From positions 806,001-870,000 of the forward strand of contig CBDCQQ010000004.1 of the NCBI GenBank assembly GCA_965220665.1: 64,000 bases of DNA. The letters run 5' to 3'. The position numbers were made by a program, and so were the translations under genes. Below are positions 1 to 9,312 of this stretch, piece by piece. Numbering within the stretch: position 1 is the stretch's first letter; the number at the start of each line of letters is the position of its first letter. The stretch comes from JAJDZL01 sp965220665 (GTDB lineage: Bacteria > Pseudomonadota > Gammaproteobacteria > Arenicellales > JAJDZL01). The notes under the pieces were generated by a model. The model had not been told where the DNA came from and searched no databases. It worked only from the letters and a program-made list of their open reading frames with translations.

Positions 1-387
1 ATCGCGAAAGTTGGACAGGATGGACACGATCGCGGAGCTAAGGTGATCGCAACAGCGTATGCTGACTTTGGCTTTGAAGTGGATATCGGCGCCCTGTTTC
101 AGACACCGGCAGAAGTCGTTCGTCAAGCCATTGACAACGATGTGCATTTAGTTGGCATTTCAACACAGGCTGGAGGACATAAAACCTTGGTGCCACAAAT
201 TGTTGACGGTCTCAAGAGTGAAGGTGCTGAAAATGTGGTGGTTATCTGTGGCGGCGTTGTGCCACCAGATGATGTCAGGGTTCTTGAGTCACAAGGTGTA
301 TCCGCTGTCTACGGTCCCGGTACTCGAATTCTGGATACAATTCCACAAGTTTTGGACTTCATTGAAACCAAAATGGGTTCCACATAG
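1..387 (+). CDS. Methylmalonyl-CoA mutase, C-terminal cobalamin-binding part (5' truncated by window)
   Basis: The reading frame is open from base 1, so the start lies outside the window; 128 residues are visible. The stretch GQDGHDRGAKVIA carries the DxHxxG cobalamin-ligand motif, whose His binds cobalt from below, and is followed by the flavodoxin-like B12 fold and the end motif YGPGT. This is the C-terminus of methylmalonyl-CoA mutase, which interconverts methylmalonyl-CoA and succinyl-CoA. It is followed by pccB, pccA and mce on the same strand, so the genes form a propionyl-CoA assimilation pathway. Whether it is the end of a fused mutase or a separate small B12 subunit cannot be told here. 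Confidence 0.93.
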   Translation: MAKVGQDGHDRGAKVIATAYADFGFEVDIGALFQTPAEVVRQAIDNDVHLVGISTQAGGHKTLVPQIVDGLKSEGAENVVVICGGVVPPDDVRVLESQGVSAVYGPGTRILDTIPQVLDFIETKMGST

Positions 388-419
388 ACATTACCATTCA
401 GGTACTTTGGATCAGAATT

Positions 420-1952
420 TTGCAGGACATCATTGATCAACTGAATACGAAGCGAAAAGCCGCACGGTTAGGCGGTGGTCAGAAACGCATTGACGCGCAA
501 CATGCCAAAGGGAAATTAACTGCGCGTGAGCGAATTGACTTACTGCTTGACAAAAACAGTTTTCAGGAATGGGATATGTTTGTTGAGCATCGCAGTACTG
601 ACTTTGGCATGGCCGACAACAAGATTCCCGGTGATGGTGTTGTCACCGGTTATGGTACCATTCACGGTCGTCTGGTTTTTATATTCAGTCAGGACTTTAC
701 GGTGTATGGCGGTTCACTGTCTGAAGCCCATGCCGAAAAGATCGGCAAAATCATGGATCAGGCTATGAAAGTCCGTGCACCGGTCATCGGCATCAATGAC
801 TCTGGCGGTGCCCGCATACAGGAAGGGGTTGCGTCATTGGCCGGCTATGCTGATATCTTTCAACGCAACGTGATGGCATCAGGCGTGATTCCGCAAATTT
901 CTCTCATTATGGGACCGTGCGCCGGTGGTGCAGTCTATTCCCCGGCCATTACCGACTTCATTTTCATGGTACGCGACAGTTCCTATATGTTTGTAACCGG
1001 CCCTGATGTTGCAAGAACGGTAACCCACGAAGAGGTTTCCGCCGAACAGTTGGGCGGCGCCTCTGCACACACAGAAACTTCCGGTGTAGCCGACGGTGCA
1101 TTCGAAAATGACATCGAAGGATGTTTGATGCTAAGAGCATTTTTTGACTTTCTGCCTGCCAACAACCAGAGCCCCCTGCCTGTGCGGCCAACCGACGACG
1201 CTCGCGATCGAATTGAAGTATCCCTAGACACCTTAGTGCCCGAAGACCCCAATCAACCTTATGACATCAAGGAACTGATTCTGAAAGTCGTCGATGAGGC
1301 GCACTTTTTTGAACTCAAACCAGACCACGCCAAGAATATTGTGACTGGATTCGCACGGATGGAAGGCCGAACTGTCGGAATTGTCGCAAATCAGCCCATG
1401 GTGCTGGCTGGCTGTCTTGACATTCACTCATCAATAAAGGCTGCACGGTTCGTCCGATTTTGCGATTCTTTCGGGATTCCGATCATCACATTTGTCGATG
1501 TGCCTGGCTTTATGCCGGGTACTGCACAGGAACATGGCGGCATCATTAAGCATGGAGCCAAATTGCTATATGCCTACGCTGAGGCGACCATTCCCAAAGT
1601 AACAGTGATTACGCGCAAGGCGTATGGCGGTGCCTACGACGTCATGAGTTCCAAACATTTGCGAGGCGATGTCAATCTCGCATGGCCAAGCGCCGAAATC
1701 GCTGTTATGGGTGCCAAAGGCGCGGTTGAGATTATCTTCCGCGCGCAAATGAGCGATGCCGAAAAAATTGCCCAGCGAACAGAGGAATACAGTGATAAGT
1801 TCGCAAATCCGTTCATCGCTGCCAGCCGCGGATTTATTGATGATGTCATCATGCCGCACGACACTCGACTCAGAATCTGCAATTCTTTGGAGATGCTATC
1901 TAACAAGACACTGGAAAATCCCTGGCGTAAGCACGGCAATATACCACTTTAA
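420..1952 (+). CDS. pccB: Propionyl-CoA carboxylase beta subunit
   Basis: A 510-residue carboxyltransferase subunit that moves the carboxyl group from biotin to propionyl-CoA, giving methylmalonyl-CoA. The N-terminus (DIIDQLNTKRKAARLGGGQK) is typical of PccB. SGGARIQEGV at about residues 128-137 is the first oxyanion-hole region, and DVPGFMPGTAQEHGGIIKHG with KAYGGAYDVM belongs to the second crotonase-like domain. The start is a TTG at 420, chosen because the family N-terminus begins exactly there. It lies 32 bp after the mutase and 12 bp before pccA, so one transcript is likely. Length matches the family. Confidence 0.95.
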   Translation: MQDIIDQLNTKRKAARLGGGQKRIDAQHAKGKLTARERIDLLLDKNSFQEWDMFVEHRSTDFGMADNKIPGDGVVTGYGTIHGRLVFIFSQDFTVYGGSLSEAHAEKIGKIMDQAMKVRAPVIGINDSGGARIQEGVASLAGYADIFQRNVMASGVIPQISLIMGPCAGGAVYSPAITDFIFMVRDSSYMFVTGPDVARTVTHEEVSAEQLGGASAHTETSGVADGAFENDIEGCLMLRAFFDFLPANNQSPLPVRPTDDARDRIEVSLDTLVPEDPNQPYDIKELILKVVDEAHFFELKPDHAKNIVTGFARMEGRTVGIVANQPMVLAGCLDIHSSIKAARFVRFCDSFGIPIITFVDVPGFMPGTAQEHGGIIKHGAKLLYAYAEATIPKVTVITRKAYGGAYDVMSSKHLRGDVNLAWPSAEIAVMGAKGAVEIIFRAQMSDAEKIAQRTEEYSDKFANPFIAASRGFIDDVIMPHDTRLRICNSLEMLSNKTLENPWRKHGNIPL

Positions 1953-1964
1953 TTCCTGCCACTC

Positions 1965-3968
1965 ATGTTCAGCAAAATACTGATTGCAAATCGGGGCGAA
2001 ATTGCGTGTCGCATCATGCGAACCGCAAAACAGCTGGGGATTAAGACCGTCGCCGTGTATTCGGACGCAGACCGAAACGCGTTACATGTCCGAACTGCAG
2101 ATGAGGCTGTTAATATCGGACCTGCTGCTGCAGCGCAAAGTTATTTACAAACTCAGAATATTTTAGAGGCCTGCCATTCGACAGGCGCTGAAGCCGTTCA
2201 CCCCGGATACGGATTCTTGTCGGAAGATGCACAGTTCGGAGAGCAGTTGACTGAATCCGGCATTCAGTTTATTGGCCCCGGACCAGAAGCGATTCGTTTA
2301 ATGGGTGACAAAATCACCTCGAAGAAAATTGCACGCGACGCTGATGTCAATGTTATTCCTGGATTTGACGATGTGATCGAAAGCCCGGACCACGCAGTTG
2401 AACTGGCTCAGCAGATTGGCTACCCAGTGATGCTCAAACCCACATCAGCCGGTGGTGGCAAAGGCATGCGCTTAGCGTACAGCGATGAAGAGTGCCGGGA
2501 TGGGTTTTTACGCTCAGCAAGCGAGGCAAAGACCCATTTTGGAGATGACCGGGTTTTTGTTGAAAAGTACATCGAGAATCCCCGGCATATCGAAGTTCAG
2601 GTATTAGCGGATAAATTTGGTAATGTCATCCATCTTGGGGAGAGAGAGTGTTCGCTTCAGCGTCGTCATCAGAAGGTTATTGAAGAAGCTCCATCCCCTT
2701 TCCTGAATGAGGCAACCAGAATTGATATCACTGCGCAAGCGGTGGCACTGGCACGCGCGGTGAATTATGTTTCAGCGGGAACGGTGGAGTTTGTCGTTGA
2801 TGCAGACCGAAATTTTTACTTTCTGGAAATGAATACTCGCTTGCAGGTCGAGCATCCAATAACGGAGTATGTATCTGGTGTGAATCTGGTAGAGTGTATG
2901 ATTCGTATTGCTGCAGACGAACCGCTTGACCTCAATCAGTCGGACATCGTTGCCTCAGGATGGGCAGTGGAAGCAAGAATTTACGCTGAAGATCCAGCAC
3001 GAAACTTTCTGCCATCAATCGGTCGGCTGATTAGATACCGTCAACCAGCGAACTCAGGACAAGTGCGTGTCGACTCCGGTGTCTATGAAGGTGGTGAAAT
3101 TTCAGTGCACTATGATCCCATGATCGCCAAACTGATTGTGCACCACGAGACTAGGGAGAAGGCGCTTGATTTGCTGGCAAAATCCCTTGACGAATATCAG
3201 ATTTCAGGGGTTACAACCAACATTCCATTTTTGCAGGCCTTGGTTCGAGATCCTTTGGTCTGTGCTGGTGACATGCACACCCGCTACATTGAAGAGCGTT
3301 TTCCCGATGGTTATGACTGCAAAAGAGAAACCGGCAGTGAAGTCATCACCGCAGCCATGATTGCAACGATAGCCCACTATGTCAATGAAAAACGATCCGC
3401 TAAAACAGGTGCTGATCAGTCAAACAACCAGAGAACCGTGTGTAATGCCTGGGTTGCAATCAGCGGTCAAGAGCAGTATGAGTTTGCGGTAGAAGAGATT
3501 GAGAACGGCCACCGGTTGACCACATCCAATGGGGATGGTACTGATGTTATTCACAAGTGGACACCAGGGCAAAGTTTGTTCTACTACACAAGTGCAGATA
3601 GCGATACAAGATGCGTCAAAATTCTGCGCGTGGGGATAGGCTATCAGCTAGACTTTTTTGGCTTGCAGCGCTTGTTTAAAGTACTTAGCCCATCGGGAGC
3701 AAAATTCAACCAGTTTATGCTGGAGAAGAAAACTTCGGGTGTTTCGCGATTTCTCAGGTCACCCATGCCAGGACGGCTGCAGGAACTTCGGGTCGCCGAA
3801 GGCCAGACAGTCAAGATCGGTGAAACCATCGCAATCGTTGAAGCGATGAAAATGGAAAATGCCTTGCACTCCGAACAGGATGGAACAATTGCCAAAATTC
3901 TGGCGAACGTTGGCGACAGCCTCGCTGCCGACCAGCCCATACTGGAATTTGGAAGGGAGGCTGAATGA
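1965..3968 (+). CDS. pccA: Propionyl-CoA carboxylase alpha subunit (biotin carboxylase + biotin carrier)
   Basis: A 667-residue protein with an N-terminal biotin carboxylase domain (KILIANRGEIACRI at residues 4-17), an ATP-grasp glycine loop SAGGGKGM at 161-168, a central BT domain linking to PccB, and a C-terminal biotinyl domain with EAMKMEN, where Lys629 should carry biotin. It uses ATP and bicarbonate to carboxylate biotin for PccB. The ATG at 1965 starts right at the family N-terminus. It overlaps mce by 4 bp (ATGA), which indicates translational coupling. Confidence 0.95.
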   Translation: MFSKILIANRGEIACRIMRTAKQLGIKTVAVYSDADRNALHVRTADEAVNIGPAAAAQSYLQTQNILEACHSTGAEAVHPGYGFLSEDAQFGEQLTESGIQFIGPGPEAIRLMGDKITSKKIARDADVNVIPGFDDVIESPDHAVELAQQIGYPVMLKPTSAGGGKGMRLAYSDEECRDGFLRSASEAKTHFGDDRVFVEKYIENPRHIEVQVLADKFGNVIHLGERECSLQRRHQKVIEEAPSPFLNEATRIDITAQAVALARAVNYVSAGTVEFVVDADRNFYFLEMNTRLQVEHPITEYVSGVNLVECMIRIAADEPLDLNQSDIVASGWAVEARIYAEDPARNFLPSIGRLIRYRQPANSGQVRVDSGVYEGGEISVHYDPMIAKLIVHHETREKALDLLAKSLDEYQISGVTTNIPFLQALVRDPLVCAGDMHTRYIEERFPDGYDCKRETGSEVITAAMIATIAHYVNEKRSAKTGADQSNNQRTVCNAWVAISGQEQYEFAVEEIENGHRLTTSNGDGTDVIHKWTPGQSLFYYTSADSDTRCVKILRVGIGYQLDFFGLQRLFKVLSPSGAKFNQFMLEKKTSGVSRFLRSPMPGRLQELRVAEGQTVKIGETIAIVEAMKMENALHSEQDGTIAKILANVGDSLAADQPILEFGREAE

Positions 3969-4369
3969 TTGGCAAACTGAATCATGTCGCCATTGCGGTC
4001 CCCGACCTCAGTGCGGCATCAGAGCAATACCGCTCGGTACTAGGTGCGGACGTATCTGGTCCGCTTGATCTACCTGAGCATGGCGTGACGACGGTATTCG
4101 TCAATCTTCCCAATTCAAAAATTGAACTGCTGCATCCGCTTGGCGATCATTCACCGATCGCAGGCTTTCTTATGAGAAACCCTGCTGGGGGTGTTCATCA
4201 CCTGTGTTATGAAGTGACGGATATTGATGCGGCACAAAGCCAATTGGTTGCAGCTGGAATGCGGGTTCTAGGCGATGGTTCACCGAAGATTGGCGCTCAC
4301 GGTAAACCCGTTCTGTTTCTGCATCCGAAAGATTTCAACGGAACGCTGATCGAGCTTGAGCAAGTGTAA
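3965..4369 (+). CDS. mce: Methylmalonyl-CoA epimerase
   Basis: A 134-residue vicinal-oxygen-chelate (glyoxalase-fold) protein that converts (S)- to (R)-methylmalonyl-CoA, the step between PccAB and the mutase. KLNHVAIAVPDL at the start and GVHHLCYEV near residue 80 are typical; His7, His79 and Glu130 are likely metal ligands. It has the normal family length. The ATG overlaps the pccA stop by 4 bp. With the mutase upstream, the complete propionyl-CoA to succinyl-CoA route is encoded in one cluster. It converges with fabD, separated by about 70 bp. Confidence 0.94.
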   Translation: MIGKLNHVAIAVPDLSAASEQYRSVLGADVSGPLDLPEHGVTTVFVNLPNSKIELLHPLGDHSPIAGFLMRNPAGGVHHLCYEVTDIDAAQSQLVAAGMRVLGDGSPKIGAHGKPVLFLHPKDFNGTLIELEQV

Positions 4370-4440
4370 ACCAATCAACCGGTTTCAGCCTATCCGGAGA
4401 TGATGGCTGTCGAGATACCCCTTTTCAAGCCAACCGTAAA

Positions 4441-5424
4441 TCAGGTTGCTGTGAAGGCTTTGCAAGTTGCCTCAAGAGTTTCAACATTGATCACTGCGTG
4501 ATAAGCAGGTCTTGGATTCGCACGTCTGAACGTGCGTACGATCATTCCCTGCAGATTCGGTCGCTTGTCGGACGGTGTTTCACCCTTGCCCAAGCCGCCA
4601 CCGAATTCAATAATTCTCTCAACACCCGCGTTCGCTATTGCTTTTAAGTTATTGCTCCAGCGAACAGGTTTGAACAATTGAAGATAAAGGTTTTCTCGAA
4701 TGCTATCAATTGCCGGTGAATGAAATTCGCCAGTTGTATTGGACGCAACCTGGAGTTTCGGCGTTCGCATGTTAGTTGCTTCCAAGAATGGTCGAAACTT
4801 CTGCGCCGCCGGATACATGTGAGACGTATGAAACGCGCCTTCTGTTTTCAACCGAACGCCTCCCTTACCAGGGAATTTCTCATTGATCTTCGCGGTCAGT
4901 TGATCCAGATCATCCGGCCAGCCGCCAACAACAGTCTGTTCCGGCAGATTCAGAGCCGCGATTTCGCAGGTGCTGGTTTCGATGAATGGTTTAAGGTCGT
5001 CCTCAGTCAGAGAAAGAGCGAGCATCTCGCCCCCGCCATGTTCACCCATGCATTCACCGCGCTTTGAGACCAGTCGCAGTGCGTCTTCAAAACTTAAAGC
5101 GCCAGCGGCGACAAGTGCTGAATATTCACCTAAGCTGTGTCCACCCGCTGCAAAAGCATCAATGCTTACACTTACACCAAGATGCTGCTGAAACAACCGC
5201 ATGCAGATGTATGAATGAACAAGCATTACAGGCTGGGTGAATATTGTGAGGTTGATCGCTCCACTTTCGGCATCATTACACAACGCAGCCAGATCGTAAC
5301 CAAGAATATCGCTCGCATCGCTGTAAATTTCTCGTGCGATTGGAAATTCACGGATTAGATCGCTGCCGATTCCTGGATATTGTGCGCCTTGTCCCGGAAA
5401 TAGGAGTAAGGTTCTAGCACTCAA
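4441..5424 (-). CDS. fabD: FabD-type malonyl-CoA:ACP transacylase
   Basis: A 327-residue acyltransferase with the nucleophile elbow GHSLGEYSA (Ser97), the RGE motif near residue 122 and the histidine motif GAFHTSHM (His199), the expected FabD catalytic set. FabD loads malonyl groups onto acyl carrier protein in fatty-acid synthesis. The start is TTG at 5424 with GAGG a few bases upstream. Oddities: the tail after residue ~270 (GGGLGKGETPSDKRPN onward) is longer than the usual short FabD ending, and no fab genes flank it. It could be a second, specialised acyltransferase; the position beside pcc genes makes methylmalonyl transfer conceivable, but this is only inference. Confidence 0.85.
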   Translation of the reverse strand: MSARTLLLFPGQGAQYPGIGSDLIREFPIAREIYSDASDILGYDLAALCNDAESGAINLTIFTQPVMLVHSYICMRLFQQHLGVSVSIDAFAAGGHSLGEYSALVAAGALSFEDALRLVSKRGECMGEHGGGEMLALSLTEDDLKPFIETSTCEIAALNLPEQTVVGGWPDDLDQLTAKINEKFPGKGGVRLKTEGAFHTSHMYPAAQKFRPFLEATNMRTPKLQVASNTTGEFHSPAIDSIRENLYLQLFKPVRWSNNLKAIANAGVERIIEFGGGLGKGETPSDKRPNLQGMIVRTFRRANPRPAYHAVINVETLEATCKAFTAT

Positions 5425-5504
5425 AACTTAACCCTCGAAGTACGCAGTATTCATTTTGGAAATCCAAAGAACTTGGAACTTGTGGGGTACTCACTCCCCA
5501 GTTA

Positions 5505-5546
5505 TTGAAAAGAAAAAGCGTAAACCCCACAAAGGATTTACGCTTT
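5505..5546 (-). terminator. Rho-independent terminator after TRAP binding protein gene
   Basis: Perfect 10-bp stem AAAGCGTAAA (5515-5524) / TTTACGCTTT (5537-5546) with a 12-base loop. Reading the minus strand, the stem is followed by a T-rich run (TTTCTTTTC). It lies about 55 bp beyond the stop of the TRAP gene and ahead of fabD, so fabD probably has its own promoter. Confidence 0.8.
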
Positions 5547-5600
5547 CCCTCACTTTCTCGACCAAGCTACGTAGAAGTAACTTGATCGTTTACTTTTTGC

Positions 5601-6701
5601 TTACTGCAATTGTTTTGCGTAAGCCTGTCCGAGGTTTGCATTGGTGGTCTGTGCACCAGCCCAGAACGGAACTGCGATCTGTGCAAACGCTTCCATCGAA
5701 TCCCAGACCTCTTTGAAGAATTCATTTTCTGCTTTGTTCTTGTCCATGCTAGTCAAAACAGCATTCATGTATTCTGTGAAGTAGTCGAGCGGCGTATCAT
5801 GCAGGATAACGCCATGATTCTCAGTCAGGTCTTTCAGTGCTTTACCATTTTCATAGATTCGATAAGCTAAAGACTGAATCAGGGAAGCGTCTGCCGAAAC
5901 TTCCATGGCCAACTGCTGATGTGGCGTGAGGCTGTTCCAGACATCCTTGTTAATATACACGTCTGCGTTAACCACAACCTGATGCAGGCCTTGCAAATAG
6001 TAGTGTTTCAATACTTTTTGAAATCCAAAAACTGAATCGGGCTTCGGGCAACACCATTCTGCTGCGTCGATTGTGCCCTTTTCAAGTGCGGGAAGAATGT
6101 CTCCTCCACCCATGGCAACGGCTGCAACACCAATTTCATTGTAGGTTTGACCTGGAATGCCAGGTGGTGCTCTGTATCGATACTTTCGGAAATCATCCAT
6201 GCTGTTGATCGGCTCCTTGAACCATCCCAACGCTTCGGGTCCGACCGGCTGCAACATGAGACCTTTCACATTCATGCCCATTTCGTCCCAGAGTTGGTCA
6301 TACAGAGCACGACCGCCGCCTTCCATGTACCATGATATCCAGGCAATGTTGTCGATTCCAAGTCCTGCACCTGCGGTCGGTGAACCGAACAGCATCGCTG
6401 CCGGATGATAACCTGACCAGTAGTGTGTCCAAGCAAATCCACCTTCGATCAAACCTGCGTTGACAGCTTCCAAGGTTTCTTTAACGCCAACAACAGCACC
6501 AGCAGAAAGGACTTCGATTTCAACTTCGCCGTTTGTCAAAGCAGAAACATTATCGCCAAATCGCTTCAGCATTACAGTTTCGTCGGCGGAAGTCGGAATG
6601 ACCGACTGTATACGAATGACTGTCTTAGCACTTGCGAGACCTGGCAACAGAAGCGCACAGGACAGTACCGCACAGGCAATCATTTTTCGAGTAGTAAACA
6701 T
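5601..6701 (-). CDS. TRAP transporter solute-binding protein (DctP family, TakP-like)
   Basis: A 366-residue periplasmic protein. A Sec signal peptide covers about residues 1-25 (TRK, hydrophobic run, cleavage after GLASA). The mature part carries family features: SAGAVVGVKETLEAV, then EWCCPKPDSVFGFQKVLKHYY, a segment resembling 2-oxoacid-binding TakP proteins. It would deliver a small carboxylate to a DctQ/DctM membrane pair, but no membrane subunits are in the window. ATG at 6701 is preferred over an in-frame TTG one codon upstream because GGAGG sits at ideal distance. A terminator follows at 5515-5546. Confidence 0.9.
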   Translation of the reverse strand: MFTTRKMIACAVLSCALLLPGLASAKTVIRIQSVIPTSADETVMLKRFGDNVSALTNGEVEIEVLSAGAVVGVKETLEAVNAGLIEGGFAWTHYWSGYHPAAMLFGSPTAGAGLGIDNIAWISWYMEGGGRALYDQLWDEMGMNVKGLMLQPVGPEALGWFKEPINSMDDFRKYRYRAPPGIPGQTYNEIGVAAVAMGGGDILPALEKGTIDAAEWCCPKPDSVFGFQKVLKHYYLQGLHQVVVNADVYINKDVWNSLTPHQQLAMEVSADASLIQSLAYRIYENGKALKDLTENHGVILHDTPLDYFTEYMNAVLTSMDKNKAENEFFKEVWDSMEAFAQIAVPFWAGAQTTNANLGQAYAKQLQ

Positions 6702-6704
6702 CAA

Positions 6705-7247
6705 ATAGTTTCCTCCAAATTTGGTAACTAAAAATATCTTTCCAGTTTATTACAAATGGAAAGAATATTTGTGAAGAAAGACGCGTTCAATTCAATCACA
6801 GGAATCATCATTAGGATGCAGTAACCTAGCATCTGACCCCAATGTTGAACGTCGGCGCACATTATAGAAACAATAAGGTATTGAAAAACAGTACTTTCGC
6901 ATGGATGCTGAACCGTTGATTATTCTCTACGATGGGTTTCAAAAACGACTCATTGCACTTGGTACCGAACGTATTTGTCTTCTCTCGCACGAAAATAGTC
7001 ACATTATTAAGGTAATTAATATTACAATTCCTATTTACCTTATTTTTGTACACATTTTGGTCATCATTTTGAGGTATTGAGGACCGCCACTACCAAATTT
7101 AACTGACTGAGTTTACAAAACTTACCCCCTTTTTTTTTAATTGCTACCCAAAATATCTCATTGTCCAGCAAACAAAAGTAGCACGGTTGAAAAACGTATT
7201 CCCATCACGAGAGACATTCTGCGGCAAGTTTTCAATTCTGAATCATC
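6705..7247 (+). other. Intergenic region, AT-rich, no gene recognised
   Basis: About 540 bp between the divergent TRAP gene and the DUF4143 ATPase gene. It is AT-rich and contains a run of nine T near 7131. The only ORFs are short, low-complexity and without recognisable similarity. Promoters for both flanking genes are expected here, but no convincing -35/-10 pair was picked out by eye. Confidence 0.5.
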
Positions 7248-8945
7248 ATGGTTATTGAAAGAAATCTTGGTCCAAACCTGCTGAATTTGGCCGAGCAATT
7301 TCCTGTGCTCACTCTGAACGGCCCTCGCCAGAGCGGTAAAACAACACTGGTTCGCTCACTTTTTAAAAACCACGCCTATGTCAGTCTTGAAGCCCCGGAC
7401 GAAAGGGCGATAGCCAGGAAGGACCCACGCGGTTTTCTAGAGCAATTTTCAAGCGGTGCCATCATTGATGAAGTCCAATATGTTCCCAATTTAGTTTCCT
7501 ATATTCAGGTAATCGTTGATGAGAGACCGGAACGAGGAAGCTGGATATTGACTGGATCCCAAAACTTCAGCCTTTCACAAACAGTCAACCAGTCTTTAGC
7601 GGGAAGAACTTCAATCAGTTGGCTGCTACCTCCAACATGGGACGAAATCAGGCAGTTCGAAAATCACCCGAAAGACCTAGAGGAGGCTCTGTTTAAAGGC
7701 AGCTTTCCAAGAATATATAACGAAAATATGAAGCCGACTGAATGGTTTTCATCATACATCAATACCTACATCGAAAGGGATGTGAGATCGCTCAGCAATA
7801 TCGGCGACCTCGCGGCATTTCAGAATTTCATTGAGTTATGCGCTGGACGAAGCGGGACAATTATTAACTATTTATCCCTTGCCAACGATTGCGGAGTTTC
7901 ACAAAAAACTGCCAAAAACTGGCTGAGTGTGCTGGAAGCAAGTTTTGTAGTATTCCGACTTCCAGCGTTTCACAAAAACCTGCGTAAAAAAGTTGTCAAA
8001 ATGCCAAAGATGTTCTTCCATGATTCTGGATTAATGTGTTGGCTACTGGGAATTCGTAATCCGACTCAGATTCTTACACACCCACTTCGCGGTCAGATAT
8101 TCGAGACCTGGACTGTATCTGAAATCATTAAACATCGCACCAATTCTGGTGAACGGCGGGGGGTGTACTTTTATCGCGATCACAATGGCGCTGAAGTTGA
8201 TTTGGTAATACCCGGTCTTGAAAAAAACACACTGATTGAAGCAAAGTCCACAAAGACGCCATCAGCCGGCCTTCTGCGAGGCACGAATCGCGTTAGGAAA
8301 CACTTCAATCAACTGTCTCAGCCCACCGAGACTGCGGTGGTATACGGCGGTGACCAGTTTAAGGAGATCAAAGGCAATCAACTGATCCCATGGCGCTGTC
8401 TGCGTTCGCATTTCACTGACCAAGAAGCGATCAGATCAATTTCGATCAACGCGCCATTGAAGTCAGATGCCGAGGTGCTTGCGATTTATCCAAACAAGAC
8501 TTTAGTGAGTGGCATCCCTAATGAACGCGGCATCGTTCGACTGCAGTTGGACTTCTTGTATCTGCCGATAAAGATTTATATTGCCGCCGCAGGATATTCG
8601 GCACAACTGATTACCGACTGGATTCCTGCGGAACGGCAATTGCGAATTCGATTCAACCCGCTGCCTTACGGTGGATCAATCATTTTTTCAAGTCACAGGG
8701 GACGTGTTCCGGGAATCGAAGGAGAGATCAGCCTCAAACGGGATTCGCTTGATCGTACTTATCTTAATGCCGACAATATAGCGATCAACGGAAGGGAACA
8801 AAACCAGCCTGTACAATTTGACCTAGGTGAACAATTGCACATCGAGGATGCTGCCGGTCAAACAGCGCAAGTTCGCATTCTCGACTTGATGGGCCAGGCA
8901 ACGCTGTTGGAATATGTTCTTGCGGGGGCTCCGATCAATTCCTGA
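7248..8945 (+). CDS. DUF4143-type ATPase with extra C-terminal domain
   Basis: A 565-residue protein. Residues ~1-380 form a typical AAA_14/DUF4143 protein: Walker A GPRQSGKT at 25-32, Walker B AIIDEVQ near residue 76, GSQNF and SLAGRTS motifs, then a C-terminal part with FYRDHNGAEVDLVI and IEAKS, which resembles a PD-(D/E)xK nuclease core. The last ~180 residues are an addition: a beta-rich region (KTLVSGIPNERG, HRGRVPGIEG, RTYLNADNIAING, VRILDLMG) of unknown function. Such ATPases are common in bacteria, often next to mobile or toxin-like genes, and their role is not established. It is one of three in this window. It stands alone, with a pseudogene on its 3' side. Confidence 0.8.
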   Translation: MVIERNLGPNLLNLAEQFPVLTLNGPRQSGKTTLVRSLFKNHAYVSLEAPDERAIARKDPRGFLEQFSSGAIIDEVQYVPNLVSYIQVIVDERPERGSWILTGSQNFSLSQTVNQSLAGRTSISWLLPPTWDEIRQFENHPKDLEEALFKGSFPRIYNENMKPTEWFSSYINTYIERDVRSLSNIGDLAAFQNFIELCAGRSGTIINYLSLANDCGVSQKTAKNWLSVLEASFVVFRLPAFHKNLRKKVVKMPKMFFHDSGLMCWLLGIRNPTQILTHPLRGQIFETWTVSEIIKHRTNSGERRGVYFYRDHNGAEVDLVIPGLEKNTLIEAKSTKTPSAGLLRGTNRVRKHFNQLSQPTETAVVYGGDQFKEIKGNQLIPWRCLRSHFTDQEAIRSISINAPLKSDAEVLAIYPNKTLVSGIPNERGIVRLQLDFLYLPIKIYIAAAGYSAQLITDWIPAERQLRIRFNPLPYGGSIIFSSHRGRVPGIEGEISLKRDSLDRTYLNADNIAINGREQNQPVQFDLGEQLHIEDAAGQTAQVRILDLMGQATLLEYVLAGAPINS

Positions 8946-8950
8946 CATAT

Positions 8951-9204
8951 GGCTCGTGCATCATTCTTATGCGATCACTGGTACTTACCCAGGCTCTCAA
9001 ACCCGCGCCCAGGAAAACGTCCAGGCAAATCTCGATTCAAACTCTCGGGCAGCCTTCTCGCCGCCTTTCATCTTGAGAGACATCATCCCACCAAAGTCGT
9101 GGTCATCTGCTTTTTACCACTTCGTGAGACGGATGACTCGGCAGTCCCGGGAACAGCACCCTTTTGTCTGCTGGATGCGATTCCAGATACCTGGCAATCG
9201 ACGA
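8951..9204 (-). pseudogene. Degraded Cys/Met-metabolism PLP enzyme fragment (metB/metC-like)
   Basis: Translating the minus strand from 9204 gives SSIARYLESHPADKRVLFPG followed by LPSHPSHEVVK, then after a frame change GGMMSLKMKGGEKAAREF, then after further shifts pieces matching ESLG and a MMHEP-like end. These match the order of C-terminal motifs in cystathionine gamma-synthase/lyase and methionine gamma-lyase (YLE-HP-V-YPGLPSHP, GGM-SF-LKGG, ESLG, MTH). The N-terminal two thirds, including the PLP lysine, are missing, and at least two frameshifts and a stop occur. No functional product is expected. Confidence 0.8.
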
Positions 9205-9312
9205 ACCGTATCAATCCCCCCCCCAGCGCGCATCCGACTTTGCCCATAAACCAGGACACCGTCAATCAACACCCAGAATAGCGCCAGCTGAGCACCGAGT
9301 GCAATCCAATTC

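Noticed and set aside
7088..7110. Possible third copy of the repeat flanking the R-M locus (CTACCAAATTTAACTG)
   Set aside because: Only about 16 bases resemble the repeat and the flanks do not match, so chance is likely.
8949..9281. 110-residue plus-strand ORF after the first DUF4143 gene
   Set aside because: It lies antisense over a recognisable metB-like pseudogene, is Pro/Arg-rich and has no similarity or ribosome-binding site.
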